Positions 54,662 to 62,949 of a stretch of 64,000 nt of DNA are shown here, one piece after another (positions within the stretch are counted from its first letter, which is position 1; each line of letters begins with the position of its first letter). The DNA is from Kribbella soli (lineage in GTDB: Bacteria > Actinomycetota > Actinomycetes > Propionibacteriales > Kribbellaceae): contig NZ_SJJZ01000004.1 of assembly GCF_004331345.1 (NCBI RefSeq), forward strand, positions 682,001 to 746,000, given 5' to 3'. The position numbers and the translations under genes were made by a program. The notes under the pieces were generated by a model. It worked only from the letters and a program-made list of their open reading frames with translations. It made no database searches and was not told the DNA's origin.

Positions 54662-55987
54662 ATGGCTCCGACACCTTTGCTCGGTTCCCGGACGCTCGAC
54701 CGGCAGACGGCCCGCACACTGCCGCCCGGGCCGAAGCTGCCGACCCTCGCGCAGACCGTGCTGTTCGCGAGTCACCGCAGGACGTTCTTCCCGCGGATGC
54801 GGGACAAGTACGGCGACGTGTTCACGATCCGCCTGGTGCCGTCGAGCCGCGTGTGCGTCGTCCTGAGCCGGCCCGATCACATCCGGGAGGTGTTCGGCAG
54901 CCCGCCGTCGGTGATGCACGCCGGCGAGGGGAACACGGTGCTCGAGCCGATCATGGGTTCGCACTCGCTGCTGCTGCTCGACGACGAGGACCACGTGCGG
55001 ATGCGGAAGCAGCTGATGCCCGCGTTCTCCGGTGCGGCGCTGCGCGGGTACGCCGCGATGGTGCTCGAACTCGCCCAGGCCGAGGTCGCGAAGTGGCCGG
55101 TCGGGAAGCCGTTCAAGGTGCATCACCGGATGCGGAACCTGACGCTGGAGATCATCCTGCAGGTGGTCTTCGGCGTCACCGACGTCGACCGGCTGAACAC
55201 CCTGCGGCCGTTGATGGACAAGATCGTGTCGGTGTCGCCGGTGATCATGCTCGGCGGGTTCTACCCGCCGCTGCTCCGGGTGCGGCCGTGGAAGACGTAC
55301 CTGGACACGCAGCAGCAGGTCGACGAGATCCTGTACGATGAGATCGCCGCCCGGCGCGAGACGTTCGCCGGGCGCACCGACGTACTCTCGCGGTTGCTTG
55401 CCGCAGGCAACTGGTCGGACGTGGAGCTGCGGGATCAGCTGGTGACGCTGCTGCTGGCCGGGCACGAGACGACGGCCACCGCCCTGGCGTGGGCGTTCCA
55501 CGAGCTGGCGCGCCGCCCGGCGGATCTGGAGTTCGGTCAACGCGCCGCCGACGCCGGCTCCGACGACGAACTCGAGGCGATCCTCAAGGAAGCACTGCGG
55601 CTGCACCCGGTCGTCTACCAGGTCGGCCGGCGCCTCACCGAGACCACCGACGTCGCCGGCTACCGGCTTCCCCGGGGCACGACCATCATGGCCGCGATCG
55701 GCCTGGTCCACCGGGATGCGGAACACTTCCCGCAGCCACAGCAGTTCCGCCCGCAACGCTTCCTGTCCGACGATCCGCCCGCGCCCGGCACCTGGATGCC
55801 GTTCGGCGGCGGGGCCCGGCGGTGCATCGGCGCCGGCTTCTCCCTGATGGAAGGCACCGAGATCCTCCGCGCCGCCCTCGCCACCTACAACTTCCAGGCC
55901 CCACACCCCAAACCCGAACCCGCCCAGGCCAAGAACGTCACCCTGGTCCCCCGCCACGGCGCCGAGATCCTCGTCACCCGCAGGTAG
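54662..55987 (+). CDS. Cytochrome P450
   Basis: The 441-residue product has all P450 hallmarks: the I-helix AGHETTATALAWA, the K-helix ExxR (EALRLHP), and the heme-binding FGGGARRCIGAGF with Cys388. The N-terminal LPPGPKLPTLAQTVLF and FGSPPSVMHAGEGN segments are typical of class-I bacterial P450s such as the CYP110/CYP51-like soluble types. No ferredoxin or reductase gene is adjacent. ATG 54662 is chosen; a GTG at 54653 overlaps the regulator stub's stop. The substrate is unknown. Confidence 0.95.
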   Translation: MAPTPLLGSRTLDRQTARTLPPGPKLPTLAQTVLFASHRRTFFPRMRDKYGDVFTIRLVPSSRVCVVLSRPDHIREVFGSPPSVMHAGEGNTVLEPIMGSHSLLLLDDEDHVRMRKQLMPAFSGAALRGYAAMVLELAQAEVAKWPVGKPFKVHHRMRNLTLEIILQVVFGVTDVDRLNTLRPLMDKIVSVSPVIMLGGFYPPLLRVRPWKTYLDTQQQVDEILYDEIAARRETFAGRTDVLSRLLAAGNWSDVELRDQLVTLLLAGHETTATALAWAFHELARRPADLEFGQRAADAGSDDELEAILKEALRLHPVVYQVGRRLTETTDVAGYRLPRGTTIMAAIGLVHRDAEHFPQPQQFRPQRFLSDDPPAPGTWMPFGGGARRCIGAGFSLMEGTEILRAALATYNFQAPHPKPEPAQAKNVTLVPRHGAEILVTRR

Positions 55988-55990
55988 CGG

Positions 55991-56488
55991 TCAGTCCTCC
56001 AGGTCGCCGACGTCTCCCAGGTCGACGTCGCGGTAGGTCTCGAGATCCGTCTCGTCGTCGTCCTCGAGTTCGAACTCTTCGTCGACGACGTGTACGGCGG
56101 CTTCCTCCGCGCCGGCCGCGGCGCCGTCGATGCCGACGTCCTCGGCGTACAGCTCGCTGTCGTCGTCGCTGCGCGCGCCCTCGTCGGAGGCGACCAGGCG
56201 ACCGGAGCGTTCGGTGCCGACCTGCGGGCCGCCGACGTCCTCACTTTCTTCGGCGTACGGGTCGGGGTCCGGGTCCTCCTGCGCGATCCGCTGGTCCAGT
56301 GTCTCGCCCTGCAGCGCCTCGTCGGCCGTCGTACCGAAGCCTTCGCCCGCGGACCACTTCTCCGGCGGCGAGTACCCCTCGTCGAGCAGGTCGTCCACGC
56401 CACGGTCGTTGAGGGTGTCACCCGGCTGCAGCTGATCCTCGTCGTCGACGGAGTAGCTGCCGTAGTCCTCGCGGTTCTTGTCGGTCAT
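55991..56488 (-). CDS. DUF5709 domain protein
   Basis: The 165-residue, very acidic product has the DUF5709 pattern: DEDQLQPGDTLNDRGVDDLLDEGYSPPEKWSAGEGFGTTADEALQGETLDQRIAQEDPD in outline, then a Glu/Asp-rich region. The family is actinobacterial, of unknown function, and likely disordered. ATG 56488 is chosen. The C-terminus is very acidic (VDEEFELEDDDETD). The stop lies 3 bp from the convergent P450 stop. Confidence 0.9.
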   Translation of the reverse strand: MTDKNREDYGSYSVDDEDQLQPGDTLNDRGVDDLLDEGYSPPEKWSAGEGFGTTADEALQGETLDQRIAQEDPDPDPYAEESEDVGGPQVGTERSGRLVASDEGARSDDDSELYAEDVGIDGAAAGAEEAAVHVVDEEFELEDDDETDLETYRDVDLGDVGDLED

Positions 56489-56546
56489 GAGGCAACAGTG
56501 AACCGCAGAGCGCCGATGAATCAAGCTGGCGCACCCATCGCGCAGA

Positions 56547-57710
56547 ATGGGGCCCGTGGATCCGGTCAGGCTGACGTTGGACCAGTTGCGGGAGCTGCGC
56601 GACGACATCGCGCCGCAGGCCGCACGGCGGTCCCGTGCCTCGATCCACCGGCGGATCGAACGCTGGCGCAGCCGGGCCTTCTTCATCGCCCAGTGCGCGC
56701 TCGCGGCCGGGGTGGCGTGGGCGATCGCGCGGTACGTCGTCGGCCACAAGCAGCCGTTCTTCGCGCCGGTCGCCGCGATGGTCTGCCTCGGATTCAGCTT
56801 CGGCCAGCGCCTCCGCCGGGTCGCCGAGGTGATGGTCGGGGTGGCGGTCGGGGTCGGCGTCGGCGACCTGTTCGTCAAGGCTTTCGGCACCGGCATCACC
56901 CAGCTGATCTTCGTGATCGCGCTCGCGATGAGCGTCGCCGTACTGCTCGGCGCCGGCAACCTGATGACCACCCAGGCCGGCGTCCAGGCCGCGATCGTCA
57001 CCACGCTGCTGCCCAACCCCGGCGCCGGCTTCAGCCGCTGGCAGGACGCGGCGCTCGGCGGGCTGGTCGCGCTGGCGGCCGCAACGATCGCTCCGGCCGC
57101 GGCCATCAGACGCCCTCGGCAGCAGGCGGCGGGCGTCCTGAACGAGCTGGCCGAGATCCTGGTCGAGACCGCCGACGGCCTGCGCGAACGTGACGAGGAG
57201 GCCGTCACCGACGCGCTCCGCCGCGCCCGCGCGAGCGAGTCCCGGCTCGACGACCTCCGCAGCGCCGCCGAGGAAGGGGTCGCGGTCGTCCGGCTGTCCC
57301 CGTTCCGCCGCCGGCACCGCGGGCGGGTCCAGGAGATCGCCGATCTCGTCGTACCGCTGGACCGGGCGATCCGGAACACGCGGGTCCTGGTACGCCGGTG
57401 CGCGGTGTCGGTGTGGCGCGACGAGCGGATGCCCGACGAGTTCCCGATGCTGCTCGAACGCCTCGCCGACGGCACCCGTCTGATCGGCGAGTCCCTGTTC
57501 GAACCGGCCGCCGACGTCGCGGCGCACCGCGTGCTGGGCGAGCTCGGCCGTCGTACGGCGGAGATGCCGCTGCCGATCGGACTGTCCGCGGTCGTCGTCC
57601 TCGGTCAGCTCCGCTCCACGATCATCGACCTGCTCGAACTGACCGGGACGTCGTACGACGACGCCCGGAAACTCGTCCCACTGCGGCTGGACGGACTCGA
57701 CGAGACGTAG
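56547..57710 (+). CDS. FUSC-like membrane protein
   Basis: The 387-residue product has four to five membrane helices arranged as in the FUSC/aromatic-acid exporter-like family (FFIAQCALAAGVAWAIARYVVGHKQPFFAPVAAMVCL, VMVGVAVGVGVGDLFVKAFG, LIFVIALAMSVAVLLGAGNL), then a long helical cytoplasmic region. The HKQPFFAPVAAMV motif is typical. Such proteins may be part of efflux systems. ATG 56547 is taken; GTG 56556 (VDPVRLTL) is also plausible. It is divergent from DUF5709. Confidence 0.85.
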   Translation: MGPVDPVRLTLDQLRELRDDIAPQAARRSRASIHRRIERWRSRAFFIAQCALAAGVAWAIARYVVGHKQPFFAPVAAMVCLGFSFGQRLRRVAEVMVGVAVGVGVGDLFVKAFGTGITQLIFVIALAMSVAVLLGAGNLMTTQAGVQAAIVTTLLPNPGAGFSRWQDAALGGLVALAAATIAPAAAIRRPRQQAAGVLNELAEILVETADGLRERDEEAVTDALRRARASESRLDDLRSAAEEGVAVVRLSPFRRRHRGRVQEIADLVVPLDRAIRNTRVLVRRCAVSVWRDERMPDEFPMLLERLADGTRLIGESLFEPAADVAAHRVLGELGRRTAEMPLPIGLSAVVVLGQLRSTIIDLLELTGTSYDDARKLVPLRLDGLDET

Positions 57711-57769
57711 TGACTCAGGTCACAACGCGGATTCCCGTCATACCTTCGGGCCCCGGGCGTCTCACTGGC

Positions 57770-57892
57770 ATGACGATCCACCGACTGATGAGCACGATGG
57801 CCACCGAGCAGGTCCGCCAGCTCGAGGACCTGTTGGCCGTCGACAGCACCCAGACCACAGACGACCGGACCGACGCCGCCGCCGAGCAGTAA
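57770..57892 (+). CDS. Small hypothetical protein
   Basis: A 40-codon frame starting ATG 57770 encodes MTIHRLMSTMATEQVRQLED followed by an acidic tail. Codon use is in keeping with the genome, and the frame lies in a gap between the FUSC-like gene and a terminator. There is no strong ribosome site, so the gene is uncertain. Confidence 0.35.
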   Translation: MTIHRLMSTMATEQVRQLEDLLAVDSTQTTDDRTDAAAEQ

Positions 57893-58045
57893 GGCGCCAG
57901 CCGGACGAACGGACCCGGGCGGCGCACCCGGACGGTCTGGCCCACCGAGCCAGACCGCACGGAAGTCGCACATCAAACGCAGAGGCGCCCTCGTGCGAGG
58001 CGCCGCCGGATCCGTTACCGGTGCACCGCCACAGAGGTGCACCAG

Positions 58046-58104
58046 ACCACCCGCCGACCGTCCTGACACCGTTTGCGCGAGGTTCAGGCCGGTCGGCGGG
58101 TGGT
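58046..58104 (-). terminator. Long terminator after osmC-like gene
   Basis: Arms 58046-58065 and 58085-58104 pair at 19 of 20 positions (ACCACCCGCCGACCG outward) with a 19-nt loop. On the plus strand TTTTATTTG follows; on the minus strand it lies 1 bp after the TAA at 58106. It may work in both directions. Confidence 0.8.
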
Positions 58105-58105
58105 T

Positions 58106-58555
58106 TTATTTGCTGGTAGCAACAGTGATCTCGGTGGTGACCGAGTTCGCGATGAAACACTCCTGGTGCGCGAGATGGTGGATCCGCTCGAGCGTCTCGG
58201 CGTCCGGCTCGGCGCCGTTCCAGACGATCTTCGGGTTCAGCGTCACTTCGGTGATCGCCAGCCGGCCGGCGGCGTTCTTCGCCATCACGCCGACGGCGTG
58301 GTCGTCGTACGCGTCGACCACCATCCGCTTCCGGGCCGCGATCGCCAGGAACGTCAGCATGTGGCAGGACGACAGCGCCGCCACGAACGCTTCCTCCGGG
58401 TCGACCGGGCCCGGGTTGCCCAGGTACTTCGGGTTCGCCGAGCCCGGCACCGTGATGCCGCCGTCGAAGCGCCACTCGTGGTCGCGGTCGTAGGTGTCAT
58501 AGGTGAACTCGTGCTCACCACGGCTCCAGCTCACGTCAACCACGTGCTCCGACAT
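58106..58555 (-). CDS. OsmC family peroxiredoxin-like protein
   Basis: The 149-residue product has the OsmC fold with two cysteines: SSCHMLTFLAIAARKR and HQECFIANSV, the peroxidatic and resolving residues of the OsmC/Ohr family. The first half has WSRGEHEFTYDTYDRDHEWRFDGGITVPGSANPKYLGNPG, as in OsmC rather than Ohr. It probably detoxifies organic peroxides. ATG 58555 is preceded by GGAAGGTGATC. It overlaps nothing but is 7 bp from the phospholipase stop, suggesting co-transcription. Confidence 0.92.
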   Translation of the reverse strand: MSEHVVDVSWSRGEHEFTYDTYDRDHEWRFDGGITVPGSANPKYLGNPGPVDPEEAFVAALSSCHMLTFLAIAARKRMVVDAYDDHAVGVMAKNAAGRLAITEVTLNPKIVWNGAEPDAETLERIHHLAHQECFIANSVTTEITVATSK

Positions 58556-58562
58556 ACTCAGA

Positions 58563-59723
58563 TCACCTTCCGACGACATCTCCATGGCACCACTTTGGTG
58601 CTGTCACAGGGTTGCATCGTACAGCGGTGTGCCCGGGCAGCTTGGCGACGAAGTCGCTGTCGTACCGCGCGGCCATGCCGGCGACCGGCCAGTCCGTCGT
58701 CACGACCTGCGCACCACTGGCCAGGGCGATCCCGAGCCGGCCGTAGTCCTTGTCGCGGATCGTTGCCATCGGCTCGTCCGACCGGGTCCGGATCAGGTAC
58801 CCCTTCGACACCAGCCGCTGGATCTCTGCCTGGTTCGCGCCCCGCGGGTCGTTCACCTGCGTGACCGCCGCGTCCGGCTCACCCTCGGGACCCCGGGTGA
58901 AGACCGCCCGGCCCTCGAGGTTCTGGTGGCCGGTCCGGTAGAGGTCGCGGATCGCGCCCGGGCCGCCGTTGTCGAAGTAGAACAGGACCTGGCCGCGGGC
59001 CTCGTCCAGCTTCGGCCAGCCCTTGGTCAGAACCGACTGCTCCAGCGTCAGGCCGGGCTTGCGGACGTCGTCCGGCGTCAGCAGCTCCTTCTCGGAGAAC
59101 ACCGACCGGATCTCGGAGTCGACACCCTGCAGATTGGCTGCGTCCCACGGCGGCGACTGGACTCCGCCTGCCGCGACCACCTTCGGGTCGGACTGCTTGA
59201 GCTCGAGGTTGATCGTGATCGGCACGTGGTTCGGGTGCTGGTCGGACCACGACTTCACCTGCTGCAGGCACAGGACGAAGGTGTCGCAGGTGGTGTTGTA
59301 GTCGAAGTCCGGGATGTGCATGACCTTGATCCCGGGACGTGCCATCGCCGGGTCGGTGAGCGGCCCCTGCCCGGTCAGCTTCCGGATCAGCGGGTACGTG
59401 TACAGACCGCCGTCCGGGTCCGGCAGCAGGTCGAGCTCGAGCGTGCGGACGTTCTGGTCCTCGAGCTGCTGCGTGATCGGCGCGTGCGAGTACCAGAGGT
59501 CGACCGAGCCAGGGTTCTGCGCCTGCTGGACCTTCTGCTCGGCCGGGCTCAGCTCGCGGTGGTACGAGTTGTGCGACCCGATCATCTGGACCTGATTGAA
59601 CCGCAGACCCGAGCCGTTCTCGGCGGACGCCGAGTTCTCCCGGGTGAGCGCCGTACCGGCGACCCCGGACGCGGCCAGCGCGACGGATGCGAGACCGACA
59701 ACGGCGGATTTGTTGATGCGCAT
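58563..59723 (-). CDS. Secreted phosphoinositide-specific phospholipase C
   Basis: The 386-residue product has a signal peptide (MRINKSAVVGLASVALAASG, cut near residues 33-35) and a PI-PLC catalytic barrel with GSHNSYHREL (first catalytic His), RTLELDLLPD and HIPDFDYNTTC, plus VPITINLELKQSD and LFYFDNGGPG. The arrangement matches the calcium-dependent PI-PLC subfamily found in actinobacteria. It would cleave phosphatidylinositol outside the cell. ATG 59723 lies 98 bp from a divergent TetR gene. Confidence 0.9.
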   Translation of the reverse strand: MRINKSAVVGLASVALAASGVAGTALTRENSASAENGSGLRFNQVQMIGSHNSYHRELSPAEQKVQQAQNPGSVDLWYSHAPITQQLEDQNVRTLELDLLPDPDGGLYTYPLIRKLTGQGPLTDPAMARPGIKVMHIPDFDYNTTCDTFVLCLQQVKSWSDQHPNHVPITINLELKQSDPKVVAAGGVQSPPWDAANLQGVDSEIRSVFSEKELLTPDDVRKPGLTLEQSVLTKGWPKLDEARGQVLFYFDNGGPGAIRDLYRTGHQNLEGRAVFTRGPEGEPDAAVTQVNDPRGANQAEIQRLVSKGYLIRTRSDEPMATIRDKDYGRLGIALASGAQVVTTDWPVAGMAARYDSDFVAKLPGHTAVRCNPVTAPKWCHGDVVGR

Positions 59724-59792
59724 ACGAAGTTCCCCTCCTCAGGACCGAACCACGACCAACTGTCGGCAATCTGTCACAAAGAGGTGGCAACG

Positions 59793-59814
59793 TTGTCCCC
59801 GGGAGCGTGGACAA
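59793..59814. promoter_or_regulatory. Inverted repeat upstream of TetR gene, possible operator
   Basis: TTGTCC (59793-59798) and GGACAA (59809-59814) form 6-bp arms around a 10-nt spacer, just before the TetR ATG at 59822 and within the divergent gap to the phospholipase gene. Confidence 0.4.
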
Positions 59815-59821
59815 TGAGTGA

Positions 59822-60439
59822 ATGGTGACTTCGGGGGCATATCCGCTGCGCCGGACGCCGACCCAGGACCGGGCGAACCGGCAGGTCGAGCGGATCCTGG
59901 ACGCGGCCTGTGCCGAGGTGGTCGAGCGCGGGTACGACGCGGCGTCGACGAGCGGGATCGCGAAGCGGGCCGAGATCGCGGTCGGCAGCGTGTACCGGTA
60001 CTTCCCGGACAAGCGCAGCCTGATCCAGGCGATCGAGCGGCGGAACCAGGCGCGCTACACCGACGCGGTGAGCGAGCGGCTGGCCGACGTGACGAGCTGG
60101 CGCGCGGCGGTCGACGTCACGCTGGACACGTTCCGGGAGATGCACCGGACCGACCCGGGCTTCAAGGCGGTCGTGCTGAGCGGGCTCGGCGATCCGGAGC
60201 TGGAGGCGAAGCCGGGCGAGTTCGACGACCAGCACGCCGGCGAGTTCGCGGAGCTGCTGGCGGGGCGCTTCGGCGCGCGGGACTCGCGGGACTTCCGCCT
60301 GGCCGTGACGCTCAGCATCACGATGGGCGAGGCGCTCGCGCACCTCGCGGACCGGCTGTCCGCGGACGAGGCGGAGTACGTTCTGGATCAGGGCCGGCCG
60401 GTGCTCTACAACCTGCTCGCCCCTCATCTTCCTGCTTGA
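59822..60439 (+). CDS. TetR family transcriptional regulator
   Basis: The 205-residue product has a TetR helix-turn-helix (ERILDAACAEVVERGYDAASTSGIAKRAEIAVGSVYRYFPDKRSLIQAIERRN in outline) and an all-helical C-terminal domain of the TetR_C type. The divergent phospholipase gene is a possible target. ATG 59822 is chosen. The end of the gene overlaps a perfect 12-bp hairpin (60431-60462). Confidence 0.92.
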   Translation: MVTSGAYPLRRTPTQDRANRQVERILDAACAEVVERGYDAASTSGIAKRAEIAVGSVYRYFPDKRSLIQAIERRNQARYTDAVSERLADVTSWRAAVDVTLDTFREMHRTDPGFKAVVLSGLGDPELEAKPGEFDDQHAGEFAELLAGRFGARDSRDFRLAVTLSITMGEALAHLADRLSADEAEYVLDQGRPVLYNLLAPHLPA

Positions 60440-60462
60440 GCCGGAGAGGAGGCTCAAGCAGG
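60431..60462. terminator. Bidirectional terminator overlapping the TetR stop codon
   Basis: CCTGCTTGAGCC (60431-60442) pairs perfectly with GGCTCAAGCAGG (60451-60462). The TGA of the TetR gene lies inside the left arm. It also sits 8 bp beyond the stop of the opposing gene. Confidence 0.8.
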
Positions 60463-60469
60463 TGAACCG

Positions 60470-60871
60470 TCAGGCCGCGGAAGGCAGGCCCAGGGCCGGC
60501 CAGTGGCTGACCCGGCCGGCCAGGCGAGCCCGGCGCGGGGTGCGGACGTCGTACGCGACGATCACCCGGTCACCCTTGGCGTAAGTAATCCTGCTCCCGA
60601 CCGGGAACTTGCGAGCGACCTCGTACGGTCCCTCACCCCGACGGGAGTAGTACTCGACGATGACCTCGGTGTAGATCGCCGGGGCACCGCTCTGCAGTTG
60701 GCCGCGGACCGGGCCACGCACCCGGATCACTCGTCCCGCGGTCTTCTCTTCCGTGCCGGTGGGGATCTGGGACGGCCGAAGACCGGCCAGAACTTCGGTC
60801 ACGATGAAGGCCGCGACCACCAGCACCAGGCCGAACCCACCGAGTACAACGATCGTCAACATGGCACTCAC
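60470..60871 (-). CDS. Single-helix membrane protein, DUF3592-like
   Basis: The 133-residue product has one N-terminal helix (MLTIVVLGGFGLVLVVAAFIV) and a small beta domain (GRVIRVRGPVRGQLQSGAPAIYTEVIVEYYSRRGEGPYEVARKFPVGSRITYAKGDRVIVAYDV in outline). This resembles DUF3592-type domains that look like a small OB-like barrel. GTG 60871 or ATG 60862 is the start. It lies alone between two terminators/promoter elements. The role is unknown. Confidence 0.72.
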   Translation of the reverse strand: MSAMLTIVVLGGFGLVLVVAAFIVTEVLAGLRPSQIPTGTEEKTAGRVIRVRGPVRGQLQSGAPAIYTEVIVEYYSRRGEGPYEVARKFPVGSRITYAKGDRVIVAYDVRTPRRARLAGRVSHWPALGLPSAA

Positions 60872-60952
60872 CCCCGACGCGTCGCCCGCGAGCGACGCGG
60901 TCGTTTGTCGAAACTGCCCTTGCGCGGCTTTTGCCGCTCACCCGGTGGGACG

Positions 60953-61020
60953 CCACCGGACTCCACTTGGTTCCATGTAATTCAAAAACTTCTCTACAGG
61001 ACCATAGTAGAGTCCGGTGG
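60953..61020. promoter_or_regulatory. AT-rich promoter region flanked by an 11-bp inverted repeat
   Basis: CCACCGGACTC (60953-60963) and GAGTCCGGTGG (61010-61020) are perfect inverted repeats flanking an AT-rich core with a second small palindrome CTCTAC-N9-GTAGAG (60992-61012). The core lies upstream of the gene at 60871 on the minus strand and just after the DUF5107 stop. Candidate promoter and operator, or a terminator for the preceding gene. Confidence 0.45.
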
Positions 61021-61056
61021 AGCGGTGTTTCTAGAGGTAGAGTTGACCTGAAGTTG

Positions 61057-62922
61057 TCAGTTTCCGCCCATTCCGAACTGGTACTGCGGCGGAACTGGCC
61101 GCTGTGTGCCAAGTGCCTCTTCGGCGGCCAGCCAATAGTCGGTGAGCGGGTTCGCACCCTCCCGGACCGTCGCGAGCTGGATGCCCGCAGCCAGCAGGTC
61201 GTGCGCTGTGGCCGGGTCACCGGTCTCCAGTGCGTGCCGGACGCGCAGCAGCTGGATCCGCGGGTCGTCAGGCGCGTGCTCGAGCATCCGCTCCGCCCGC
61301 GTCACGTCGGTGTCGAGTGCGGCCGCGACCGCCTCCACGACCAGCGGCACCAGGTCGGGCATAAGCTCGACGGCGCGCTCGTAGTGCTCCAGCTCTCCCG
61401 TGACTACACCGAGGTTGCGTAGCGCCCAGGCGTTGTCCCCGGACTGCCGCCACGCCTCGATCGCACCGTCGACGTCCCTGTCGTAGTGCCGAGCGACGCC
61501 CCGGTGGTACCAGACGAGCCAGTTGTCCTCGGCAGCCTCCAGCAGGTCCCGCCACGCCACCAGAGTCCCGTCCGGTACGGCGTCCGCTGCCGGCAACTGC
61601 CCATCGAGCAGCGGCAGCCACGCCTGCTCCCGCGACGTCATCGTGTCCTCGCTGAACGGCGTACCGTCCGACACCGTCCAGCCGGTGCGCTTGAGCTCCA
61701 GCGCACCCCATCCCGATCCGACTGCGAGCTGCTCCGCCGGGGCAGAGTCGACGATCTCCAGCCACGCCTGCTCGCGGGCCGGCAGCCCGTCGAGCAGCGG
61801 GCTCAGCGCGGACGCACCCGCGCGTCGGGCAGCACCCCAGTCGCCGTGGGCAGCGGACGGATCCATCGACACCCGGCCGTACGCCTCCAGCCAGTGCCAG
61901 TCCGTCCCGGCAGGCAGCTTCAGGTGCTCCATCTGGGTGCGCGCGAGTCCGGCCTGAATCTCGGCGTACCCATCGCCCTCCAGCCCGGGCGACAGCCACT
62001 CCTGCCACCGGTGTCCGCCGTCGCCCTGCCCCCAGACGAAGAGCTTGCGACCCTGCAACCGTTCGGTCGACGCCTGCACGAGGCCGTTGCCCGCTCCGTC
62101 GACGGACGCGATCCACGACTGCTCGTCGGCGAGCGGCTCGAAGAAGAAGTCCACAGCGCGCGGGTGCCGCGTCGGATAGGTCAGGTCCGCGCCTTCGTAC
62201 AGCGGTACGTCGACCAGGTCGAGGCGACTGCCGTACCCGAACCGCCAGGCCTGGTCCGCAGGCACGAGGACGCGGCGGTCCGGCGACTGCGGGACCGCGA
62301 TGTTCGACCACCAGTACGCCGGGACCTCGACGTCGGACGGGTTCTGCAGCCGTACGCCGACGTACAGGAACTCCGAGTCCTCCGGGAGCCAGAAGTCGAG
62401 TTGGGTGACGAGGTTGCGGGTCCGTTCGAGCTCCCACAGCCGCAGGACCGGCGTACCGTCCGGACCCTCGACGCGAGCGGCGTGCATCGGCGCGCAGGTG
62501 CCGGTCCAGTGGCCGGTGCTGCCGACGTTCCACTCGACGCCGCCGGCGAACCAGGCGTTGCGCAGCGCGAGGTTCGCGGGCTGGAAGACCGGGTTGCGGT
62601 AGAGCAACTCGGTCCCCTTGTGGACGAGCGAGTACAACCGGCCACCGAGGCTTGGCAGGACGGTCGCACGAACGTGGTCGTTCTCCAGCACCAGGGCAGG
62701 CAGTGCTGTCTCCACGAGGGTGCGGTTGTACCCGTCCTGGTTCAGGCACGGCAGTGGGCTGTGCAGGCGCCCGTACTCGATGTTCTCCCGCAGGTCGGCG
62801 GGGAGCTCGGCGATGTTCTCCACGTGGTGTGGCTCGCGCTGGGTGCGGAGCGGCGCGAGCGGGTTCTCCGAACCGATCGAAGCTGCAGGAAGTACGACGT
62901 TTTGAACAGAAAGGATCGTCAC
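61057..62922 (-). CDS. DUF5107/TPR-type protein (carbohydrate-associated)
   Basis: The 621-residue product has an N-terminal DUF5107 domain: TALPALVLENDHVRATVLPSLGGRLYSLVHKGTELLYRNPVFQPANLALRNAWFAGGVEWN in outline, a beta-sandwich resembling galactose mutarotase-like folds, then a helical region of tetratricopeptide type (DNWLVWYHRGVARHYDRDVDGAIEAWRQSGDNAWALRNLGVV). DUF5107 proteins often sit in carbohydrate-use loci of actinobacteria, so a sugar-binding or mutarotase-like role is likely but unproven. GTG 62922 is chosen. It is divergent from the FAD dehydrogenase gene by 27 bp. Confidence 0.9.
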   Translation of the reverse strand: MTILSVQNVVLPAASIGSENPLAPLRTQREPHHVENIAELPADLRENIEYGRLHSPLPCLNQDGYNRTLVETALPALVLENDHVRATVLPSLGGRLYSLVHKGTELLYRNPVFQPANLALRNAWFAGGVEWNVGSTGHWTGTCAPMHAARVEGPDGTPVLRLWELERTRNLVTQLDFWLPEDSEFLYVGVRLQNPSDVEVPAYWWSNIAVPQSPDRRVLVPADQAWRFGYGSRLDLVDVPLYEGADLTYPTRHPRAVDFFFEPLADEQSWIASVDGAGNGLVQASTERLQGRKLFVWGQGDGGHRWQEWLSPGLEGDGYAEIQAGLARTQMEHLKLPAGTDWHWLEAYGRVSMDPSAAHGDWGAARRAGASALSPLLDGLPAREQAWLEIVDSAPAEQLAVGSGWGALELKRTGWTVSDGTPFSEDTMTSREQAWLPLLDGQLPAADAVPDGTLVAWRDLLEAAEDNWLVWYHRGVARHYDRDVDGAIEAWRQSGDNAWALRNLGVVTGELEHYERAVELMPDLVPLVVEAVAAALDTDVTRAERMLEHAPDDPRIQLLRVRHALETGDPATAHDLLAAGIQLATVREGANPLTDYWLAAEEALGTQRPVPPQYQFGMGGN

Positions 62923-62949
62923 AACTCCATCTTCCCAAGTGCGCTATAC

